Part shown: piece after piece, positions 1-4,791 of the stretch | Layout of the letters: every line of letters begins with the position of its first letter | How positions within the stretch are numbered: the first letter of the stretch is position 1 | Assembly: GCA_031284025.1 (NCBI GenBank) | Contig: JAITAR010000018.1 | Span: 1-6,293 of the forward strand | Direction of reading: 5' to 3' | Length of the DNA stretch: 6,293 bases | Source: Rickettsiales bacterium | Lineage (GTDB): Bacteria > Pseudomonadota > Alphaproteobacteria > Rickettsiales > UBA1997 | Program-made: the position numbers and the translations under genes | The notes under the pieces: model-generated | What the model was told of the DNA's origin: nothing | The model's database searches: none | The model's input: only the letters and a program-made list of their open reading frames with translations

Positions 1-147
1 CTCTTTCTCTCTCTCCTCTTCCTCTCTTCTACTTTTCTCTTCTTCCTCTTTCTCTCTCTCCTCTTCCTCTCTTTTCCTTTTCTCTTCTTCCTCTTTCTCT
101 CTCTCTTCTTCCTCTCTTCTACTTTTCTCTTCTTCCTCTTTCTCTCT
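1..147 (-). repeat. 45-bp tandem repeat array (15-residue units), continues past edge
   Basis: Units 1-45, 46-90 and 91-135 are followed by the first 12 bases of a fourth. Units 1-45 and 46-90 differ at two bases; units 1-45 and 91-135 differ at one. The encoded unit is REKEEEEK-xx-REEEE, where xx alternates SR, RK, SR. Bases 1-60 and 91-150 match at 59 of 60 positions, so a 90-bp pair of units may itself have been duplicated. The array reaches base 1 and probably goes on. Confidence 0.9.
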
Positions 148-753
148 CTCTTCTTCCTCTTTTCTCTTTTTCTCCTCTTCCTCTTTTCTCTTTTTCTCCT
201 CTTCCTCTGTTCTCTTTTTCTCCTCTTCTTCTTTTCTCTTTTTCTCTTCCTCTTCCTTTCTCTTTTTCTCCTCTTCCTCTCTTCTCTTTTTCTCCTCTTC
301 CTCTTTTCTCTTTTTCTCCTCTTCCTCTTTTCTCTTTCTCTCTTCCTCTTCCTTTCTCTTTTTCTCCTCTTCCTCTTTTCTCTTTTTCTCCTCTTTCTCT
401 TTCTTTTTTTCTTCCTCTCTTTTCTTTTTTTCTTCCTCTTTCTCTTCCTCTCTTTTCTTTTTTTCTTCCTCTTTCTCTTCCTCTCTTTTCTTTTTTTCTT
501 CCTCTTTCTCTTCCTTTTTTTTCTTTTTCTCTTCTTCCTTTTTTTTCTTTTTCTCTTCTTCCTTTTTTTTCTTTTTCTCTTCATCCTCTTTTTTCTTTTT
601 CTCTTCTTTCTCTTTTTTCTTTTGTTCCTCTGTATATGTCATAGCAACAGATTCTTCTGTAGCATAAACCTTACTCTTCATCACCTGCAGCGATAGCAGA
701 ATTATCATAAACACCACCATACCTGTAGATTTTCTTATATTATTCAAAGCCAT
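1..753 (-). CDS. Exported E/K/R-rich repeat protein, C-terminally cut by window edge
   Basis: I do not recognise a named family. From the ATG at 753 the frame stays open to base 1 (251 codons, no stop). Residues 1-31 look like a Sec signal peptide: R7 and K8, a hydrophobic stretch at 12-25 (GMVVFMIILLSLQVM begins at 11), then VYA|T with likely cleavage after A31. A non-cleaved membrane anchor is the alternative. Residues 45-251 consist of Glu, Lys and Arg except D57, T182, S211 and S241. They are arranged in blocks: K5E3 units (about 44-75), KKKREEEKEEE units (76-115), ten KKRKEEEE octads (123-202), then 15-residue units of the form REKEEEEKSRREEEE (203-251). Alternating runs of about four acidic and four basic residues are the hallmark of a stable single alpha helix, so a long, rigid, exported spacer is inferred. 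Any functional C-terminal domain lies outside the window. Because purine-only DNA cannot contain stops, openness alone proves nothing; the promoter, ribosome site, signal peptide and in-frame repeat units support coding. Confidence 0.8.
   Translation of the reverse strand, partial: MALNNIRKSTGMVVFMIILLSLQVMKSKVYATEESVAMTYTEEQKKKEKEEKKKKEDEEKKKKKEEEKKKKKEEEKKKKKEEKEEEKKKREEEKEEEKKKREEEKEEEKKKREEEKKKEKEEKKRKEEEEKKRKEEEERKRKEEEEKKRKEEEEKKRREEEEKKRKEEEEKKRKEEEEKKRTEEEEKKRKEEEEKKRKEEEEREKEEEEKSRREEEEREKEEEEKRKREEEEREKEEEEKSRREEEEREKE
148..387 (-). repeat. Ten 24-bp tandem repeats encoding KKRKEEEE
   Basis: Ten contiguous 24-bp units begin at 148, 172, 196, 220, 244, 268, 292, 316, 340 and 364. 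Each encodes KKRKEEEE or a one-residue variant (KKRREEEE at 268, RKRKEEEE at 316, KKRTEEEE at 196). The units at 244 and 340 are identical to each other and share the same set of synonymous changes (GAA GAG GAA GAG in place of GAG GAA GAG GAG, and AAG at Lys4). They lie 96 bp apart, which points to block duplication of four units. Confidence 0.92.
210..582. other. Uninterrupted 373-bp homopyrimidine/homopurine tract
   Basis: Every base from 210 to 582 on the plus strand is C or T. Counting the rest of the repeat arrays, bases 1-623 are broken only by A at 31, 121 and 583 and G at 209. Long mirror-like purine/pyrimidine tracts can form intramolecular triplexes and stable RNA:DNA hybrids. That is known of such DNA in general and has not been shown here. 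Confidence 0.95.
409..528 (-). repeat. 33-bp tandem repeats encoding KKKREEEKEEE
   Basis: Units 430-462 and 463-495 are identical over 33 bp. Unit 496-528 differs from them at two bases and encodes KKKKKEEKEEE. A shortened 21-bp unit at 409-429 lacks the KEEE codons. Eleven residues make about three helical turns (a hendecad), so the charge pattern stays aligned on one helix face. Confidence 0.88.
529..624 (-). repeat. 24-bp tandem repeats encoding K5E3-type octads
   Basis: Units 529-552 and 553-576 are identical. Unit 577-600 differs at two bases and encodes KKKKEDEE. Unit 601-624 is a more diverged copy that begins the charged tail just after TEEQ. These units carry A8 runs on the coding strand (seen as T8 at 541-546 plus flanks and at 563-570). 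Confidence 0.82.
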
Positions 754-759
754 AGACAA

Positions 760-768
760 CCCTTTCTT
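760..768 (-). promoter_or_regulatory. Ribosome binding site of the E/K/R-rich gene
   Basis: On the minus strand the leader reads AAGAAAGGG, six bases before the ATG at 753. AAAGG pairs with the anti-Shine-Dalgarno sequence at good spacing. It supports this ATG as the start rather than the in-frame ATG codons at 720, 708 and 681, which would cut into the signal peptide. It is the only convincing Shine-Dalgarno element in the window. Confidence 0.5.
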
Positions 769-787
769 AAAAGATAATAAACGCCGT

Positions 788-816
788 ATTGTAACGCAGA
801 GAAATCGGTGTGTCAA
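788..816 (-). promoter_or_regulatory. Near-consensus sigma70 promoter for the E/K/R-rich gene
   Basis: On the minus strand TTGACA (811-816) is followed by a 17-bp spacer and TACAAT (788-793). That is a perfect -35, optimal spacing and a 5 of 6 match at -10. Transcription would begin near 781, giving a leader of roughly 28 nt before the ATG at 753. It lies wholly in the gap after folA, so the downstream gene is probably transcribed on its own and strongly. Confidence 0.8.
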
Positions 817-851
817 GCATATGCGGAATTTGGCATAAAATTGTAGGTATA

Positions 852-1355
852 TTAGGTTTGTTTTCTATATATCTCCATAATTCTGAAATTATGATCGTTA
901 TCATGACTTTTCCTAAAGTCCAAATGTTTCTTCATATACCATTTCTCTGGACTAAATTCTGGAAAAAATGCATCGGCCTTCCCATCGTAGTCAACTTCAG
1001 TTAAATACATTCGATCCACTAGTTTATTTTCTATAGAAAATTCATAGATACTAGCACCGCCAATTATAAATAATTCCGTCTCTCCACTGTCGTCCGCAAA
1101 TTTTATAGCATTGTCAAAGGAATGGAACAGAAAACATCTGTCTGCAATAAAATCAGCATTTCTTGTTATAATCATGTTAATTCTGCCGGGAAGAGGCCTT
1201 CCTATGGACTGAAAAGTTTTCCTTCCCATGAGTACATGGTGTCCCATAGTTAGATTTCTAAAGTGTTTCATATCGTCCCCCAGCTTCCACGGAAGTTTGT
1301 TATCTAGGCCCAGCTGCCTTTGTTTTCCCAGGGCTGCCACTAGCGATATCATCAT
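852..1355 (-). CDS. folA: Dihydrofolate reductase
   Basis: Cytosolic enzyme that reduces dihydrofolate to tetrahydrofolate with NADPH, feeding one-carbon transfer for thymidylate, purine and methionine synthesis. The protein is 167 residues, normal for a bacterial chromosomal DHFR (about 160). Visible family motifs in order: ISLVAAL at the N-terminus, LPWKLGDDMKHF at 21-32 with D28 matching the catalytic Asp27 of E. coli, GRKT at 44-47, PLPGR at 54-58 with R58 in place of the folate-binding Arg57, IIGGASIYE at 97-105 for the cofactor loop, and YLT at 117-119. Two adjacent ATG codons (1355 and 1352) could serve as start; the second gives the E. coli-like MISL. No Shine-Dalgarno is evident. It is divergent from cca. 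No thymidylate synthase lies beside it. All key residues appear intact. Confidence 0.95.
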   Translation of the reverse strand: MMISLVAALGKQRQLGLDNKLPWKLGDDMKHFRNLTMGHHVLMGRKTFQSIGRPLPGRINMIITRNADFIADRCFLFHSFDNAIKFADDSGETELFIIGGASIYEFSIENKLVDRMYLTEVDYDGKADAFFPEFSPEKWYMKKHLDFRKSHDNDHNFRIMEIYRKQT

Positions 1356-1389
1356 ACTGCTACGGTAATTTTAATAGTGAATTGCAGCC

Positions 1390-1418
1390 ACAATAGGATA
1401 GCAAAAATTTTCTTGCAA
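1390..1418 (-). promoter_or_regulatory. Candidate folA promoter
   Basis: On the minus strand TTGCAA (1413-1418), a 17-bp spacer and TATTGT (1390-1395) form a moderate sigma70 promoter (5 of 6 at -35, 4 of 6 at -10). The start point would be near 1383, about 28 nt before the folA ATG. The -35 hexamer is the same base pairs used by the cca promoter candidate. Confidence 0.45.
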
Positions 1419-1441
1419 TGACTATTATATTTGGCTACACT
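1413..1441 (+). promoter_or_regulatory. Candidate cca promoter
   Basis: TTGCAA (1413-1418), a 17-bp spacer and TACACT (1436-1441) match sigma70 boxes at 5 of 6 and 4 of 6. An A/T-rich stretch (aaaaattttc) sits just upstream like an UP element. The start point would fall near 1448, about 24 nt before the ATG at 1472. Confidence 0.45.
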
Positions 1442-1459
1442 AGCTAGGACAGCTATAGT
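1431..1459 (+). promoter_or_regulatory. Alternative overlapping cca promoter
   Basis: TTGGCT (1431-1436), a 17-bp spacer and TATAGT (1454-1459) give a better -10 (5 of 6) but a poor -35 (3 of 6). Initiation here, near 1466, would leave a leader of only a few bases before the ATG at 1472. Confidence 0.25.
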
Positions 1460-1471
1460 AGTATTAATTTG

Positions 1472-2710
1472 ATGGCTATGGAATCGAGGGACAAGGTACT
1501 GTTTATTGACGAAGTAAAATACCTCTTTCGAGTGCTATTGAAGGAGGGTGATGAACTGAGACTGGTAGGCGGCTGTGTGAGAGATTATCTTGCCGGTAGC
1601 CGAGGAAAAATATGCGACTACGACTTTGCTACCAGCTATAGACCTGAACAGCTGATTAGAATTTTGGATAGCAATAATATAAGGCATATAGATCGGGATA
1701 TCGAATTTGGTACCGTGGTGGCAATGGTCGGCGATAGAAAATTCGAAATTACTAGTCTGAGAAAAGATATTGCTACCGATGGCAGGCATGCCGTCGTTGA
1801 GTTTAACGACGACTACCGAGAGGATGCAAAGCGTAGAGATTTCACATTTAATGCACTCTACTGCGATGGCAGTGGCAAAATATACGACTACTTTTCCGGT
1901 GTTCTGGATCTCAAAAAGGTAATTATAAGATTCATCGGAGATCCAGAGGAGAGAATTTTAGAGGATCATCTCAGAATTCTCAGGTTTTTCAGATTCTACT
2001 CTAGCCACTGTTTCTTTCTAGACTATAGAAGCCTTTTAGCTTGCAGAAAACACGGAGAAAAAACTAGAAAGCTGTCGCAGGAGCGAATTACAAAGGAGCT
2101 CTGTAAAATACTGGAGAGTAGCTATCCCCCAAAAACACTGAAAATAATGGAATTTCATGGCATACTGCAGAGTGTGCTGGGCTACAGCGGCGAACTGGAC
2201 CTTTCCAATTTAGAAATATTCTTTTCTTTAGAAAAATACGTGGATTTTAGTCACAACTATCTATTTATTTTGATACTGCTGCTGAGTAAAAATAAAATAG
2301 ATCTAAATTTGGCACTACGACGCAGAGAGAAAATATATATCAGTTCTATTCTGGACAACGTTCCCAAAAATATCAGCCACGGTGAAATAAAGAAATTGTT
2401 ATTTCTTCTAGAAGATGTGAAAAAGGTCAGAGATATAGTTATGGTATATCTGTGCAACTGCTACTCGCCGGATACCCTTAGATATTTGGATCTAGTAGCA
2501 AAAATCGAAATTCCTAGACTTGCTGTAGAGGGAAAGACTCTAGAGGACTATGGTTTTACCAGAAAGAAAGAGTACAGCAGACTGCTAGCCATGGCTAAAA
2601 ATATTTTTATAGAATCAGAATTCACTATGGACAGAAAAACTCTAATGGAAGAATTGAAAAATAGGTGGCCCATTCACCCACAGGAAATCACCGAAAGATC
2701 AGCTGATTAG
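1472..2710 (+). CDS. cca: CCA-adding tRNA nucleotidyltransferase (class II)
   Basis: Adds or repairs the 3' CCA of tRNAs in the cytosol without a template. The protein is 412 residues from the ATG at 1472. Head domain motifs: LVGGCVRD at 31-38; the catalytic DYD at 49-51, whose two Asp bind the metal ions; TSLRKD and TDGRHA at 94-107; RRDFTFNAL at 121-129; and GDPEERILEDHLRILRFFRF starting at 156. Its EDHLR (164-168) is the class II nucleotide-recognition motif. The remainder is the helical neck, body and tail that hold the tRNA. A poly(A) polymerase shares the same fold, but length and the TDGRHA/RRDFT context fit alphaproteobacterial CCA enzymes best. TTG at 1469 and ATG at 1478 are alternative starts; none has a Shine-Dalgarno. 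The gene stands alone on this strand, divergent from folA and convergent with rpoD. Confidence 0.9.
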   Translation: MAMESRDKVLFIDEVKYLFRVLLKEGDELRLVGGCVRDYLAGSRGKICDYDFATSYRPEQLIRILDSNNIRHIDRDIEFGTVVAMVGDRKFEITSLRKDIATDGRHAVVEFNDDYREDAKRRDFTFNALYCDGSGKIYDYFSGVLDLKKVIIRFIGDPEERILEDHLRILRFFRFYSSHCFFLDYRSLLACRKHGEKTRKLSQERITKELCKILESSYPPKTLKIMEFHGILQSVLGYSGELDLSNLEIFFSLEKYVDFSHNYLFILILLLSKNKIDLNLALRRREKIYISSILDNVPKNISHGEIKKLLFLLEDVKKVRDIVMVYLCNCYSPDTLRYLDLVAKIEIPRLAVEGKTLEDYGFTRKKEYSRLLAMAKNIFIESEFTMDRKTLMEELKNRWPIHPQEITERSAD

Positions 2711-2718
2711 GCAAATGG

Positions 2719-2739
2719 AGCTACAGACTAGCTTTCTTT
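2719..2739 (+). terminator. Weak hairpin at cca end, doubtful terminator
   Basis: AGCTA (2719-2723) and TAGCT (2729-2733) form a 5-bp stem with a 5-nt loop, followed by TTCTTT. The stem is short and A/T-containing and the U tract is interrupted. It also overlaps the 3' end of rpoD. It is the only terminator-like structure I see between the two converging genes. Confidence 0.15.
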
Positions 2740-4764
2740 GAACTGCTGCAATCTGGACATTCTCTTCGGATGCTGCAACTTTCTTAGAGCTTTAGCTTCT
2801 ATTTGCCGTATCCTTTCCCTTGTCACGGAGAAATGTTTTCCTACTTCCTCTAGTGTATGATCCGTATCCAAACCAATGCCAAACCTCATTCTCAAGACTC
2901 TCTCTTCCCTGGGAGTCAGATTCGAAAGCAGGGAAGCAGTTATTTCTTTCAGATTACCATATTCTGCAGCATCAATGGGAGACACAACCTTCGCATCCTC
3001 AATAAAATTGCCAACCACACTTTCACTATCACCGCTGAGCGGAGAATCCAGACTAACGGGATCTCTGGTATTAGCCAGAACCTTCCTTATCTTATCGGCT
3101 GGCACCAGCAATTTGTTGGCTATTTCCTCAATGTTAGGAATTCTGCCTAGTTCCTGGGTGAGCTGCCTTGACGTTTTCGATATCTTATTTATAGTTTCAA
3201 CCATATGTATCGGTATCCTAATGGTCTTTGACTGGTCAGCTATTGCTCTAGTCATAGATTGTCTAATCCACCAGGTGGAGTAGGTAGAAAATTTAAATCC
3301 TCTCTTGTACTCAAATTTATCAACAGCTCTCATCAGTCCAATGTTACCTTCCTGTATCAGATCCAGGAATTGCAATCCTCTATTAGTGTACTTTTTAGCA
3401 ATAGATATGACCAATCTCAAATTTGCAGCTATCATCTCCTTTTTAGCCTGTTCCTCTTCTCTCTTAACTCTTTTTATATCTTTAAGAAGATCATTAAAGG
3501 CAACGATTTCCAGTCCCACAACCTTTGAAAGCTTTTCCATCTTATCCGTATAGTTAGCCATAGCTTCTCTATTCTCTCCCATGAAGCTCTTCCATTTTTT
3601 ACCCTCAAGTCTATTTAGGCCATCAAGCCATTTCGCATCATAGAGGCCATCTTGAAAATATTCCAAAAATTCCTTTTTTGTGATACCATAGCCATTAGCT
3701 ATGTCGAAGATCGTTTTACCTAATTCAACTATCTTATTCTCTATTTTATAGAGTTCAGCAAAAATACTGTTCACCACATTGTCACTGAGAGACATACTTG
3801 CTATTTTTTTATAGAAACTGTTTAGCAATTTTTGCACATCTGGATTGTATATATTCAAAATGTCGTTATTCCTTTTCTTCTCAGACAATATTTTTTGGGC
3901 AACCACTATCGAATTTTCAAGTATCGTTAGAATTTTTGGCAATAGAGACTTCTCCACCGTAGCAACGCAGGAATTGCCATCGACATCTTCATCCTCCTCG
4001 TCAAACATATCAAAGTCATCCTCGTGATCATTTTCCTCCACCACTACATTTTTACCGGCGACGATATCATCATTATCTTCAAAGATAGAACTAATCAGGC
4101 TTTCATCATTTACCTCCTTTTCTATCTCCTTAACCAGGTCCAGAGAAACGGCACTGGTCTCGACGTCCGTATCTGACAGTTCATTGGTTTTAGATTCATC
4201 TATCTTAACTATATCCCTCAGAAGCATAGAGCCGGTAGAGAGGCCATTATACCAGTCAATCACATATTTCAGCACGAAAGGCAATTTATACAGTCTCTTT
4301 ATCACATTCGATCTTCCATTTTCTATTCGCATGGCTATGGCTATTTCCTCCTCTTTAGTCAGCAAAGCTATACTGCTAATAGATTTAAGGTAGGATTTAA
4401 TAGGATCATCGGTACTTTTAGACACGAAGTCATCCCGACTGCTATAGTCACCTGTCTCACCACCATCCTTAAAAAAGGTTCCGAGCTCCTCTTCATTTTT
4501 GACAACCGATATGTCACTATTCTCAAGTATATTTATTATCTCAGACAATCTATCGGGAGAGACAATTTTATCTCCCAATTTTTCATTTATTCGCTCAATT
4601 GTTACATATTTTTTCTTGTTACCTTCAACAATTAGCTCTTTGATTATCTTTAGTTCTTCTGAATTATCATTATGTGGCAAACCAGCAATCTCGCATATAC
4701 TCTGGGCTGTCTCGTCAACATCGGTCGCATAGCTACCTTCACCATTTGAATACATATTTACCAT
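2728..4764 (-). CDS. rpoD: Primary sigma factor RpoD (sigma70)
   Basis: Directs core RNA polymerase to housekeeping promoters. The protein is 678 residues, usual for a proteobacterial primary sigma. Domains in order: region 1.1 at about 35-95 (inhibits free DNA binding; contains KKYVTIERINEKL); region 1.2 at 118-150 (DDPIKSYLKSIS); a long non-conserved region at about 150-420 with an acidic cluster at 244-263; region 2 at 436-515, with AANLRLVISIAKKY for core binding and YSTWWIRQSMTRAIADQ for -10 melting and recognition; region 3 at 518-595; and region 4 at 605-672, with the -35 helix VTRERIRQIEAKALRKL. Regions 2-4 are close to E. coli RpoD and the -10 and -35 contact residues look unchanged. 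It lies 27 bp downstream of dnaG and is probably co-transcribed with it. No Shine-Dalgarno precedes the start. A 12-bp AT-only palindrome (4765-4776) abuts the ATG. Confidence 0.97.
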   Translation of the reverse strand: MVNMYSNGEGSYATDVDETAQSICEIAGLPHNDNSEELKIIKELIVEGNKKKYVTIERINEKLGDKIVSPDRLSEIINILENSDISVVKNEEELGTFFKDGGETGDYSSRDDFVSKSTDDPIKSYLKSISSIALLTKEEEIAIAMRIENGRSNVIKRLYKLPFVLKYVIDWYNGLSTGSMLLRDIVKIDESKTNELSDTDVETSAVSLDLVKEIEKEVNDESLISSIFEDNDDIVAGKNVVVEENDHEDDFDMFDEEDEDVDGNSCVATVEKSLLPKILTILENSIVVAQKILSEKKRNNDILNIYNPDVQKLLNSFYKKIASMSLSDNVVNSIFAELYKIENKIVELGKTIFDIANGYGITKKEFLEYFQDGLYDAKWLDGLNRLEGKKWKSFMGENREAMANYTDKMEKLSKVVGLEIVAFNDLLKDIKRVKREEEQAKKEMIAANLRLVISIAKKYTNRGLQFLDLIQEGNIGLMRAVDKFEYKRGFKFSTYSTWWIRQSMTRAIADQSKTIRIPIHMVETINKISKTSRQLTQELGRIPNIEEIANKLLVPADKIRKVLANTRDPVSLDSPLSGDSESVVGNFIEDAKVVSPIDAAEYGNLKEITASLLSNLTPREERVLRMRFGIGLDTDHTLEEVGKHFSVTRERIRQIEAKALRKLQHPKRMSRLQQFKES

Positions 4765-4791
4765 TTATTTAAATAATAACCTATAGCAGAT

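Noticed and set aside
1..623. Plus-strand Ser/Leu/Phe/Pro-rich frames through the pyrimidine tract
   Set aside because: Pyrimidine-only DNA cannot contain stops, so openness is meaningless. There is no start, promoter or ribosome site on this strand, whereas the minus strand has all three plus a signal peptide.
1..624. Possible CRISPR array
   Set aside because: The repeats are contiguous with no unique spacers and are coding-frame tandem units.
817..851. Terminator after folA
   Set aside because: Only a GCATATGC palindrome and a poor ATGC/GCAT pairing are present, with no GC-rich stem and no U tract.
810..1004. Plus-strand open frame of 64 codons opposite folA
   Set aside because: It lies antisense over the well-supported folA and promoter region, has no ribosome site and no recognisable protein features.
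1441..1455. Inverted repeat TAGCT-AGGAC-AGCTA near the cca start point as an operator
   Set aside because: Arms of 5 bp are expected by chance, and no regulator gene or second copy supports a binding site.
2820..4732. Several plus-strand open frames of 60-135 codons opposite rpoD
   Set aside because: They overlap each other and the conserved rpoD reading frame and have no family resemblance or initiation signals.
4765..4776. TTATTTAAATAA palindrome just before the rpoD ATG as a regulatory site
   Set aside because: It is AT-only in an AT-rich leader with no loop, so chance is the simplest explanation; noted in the rpoD entry only.
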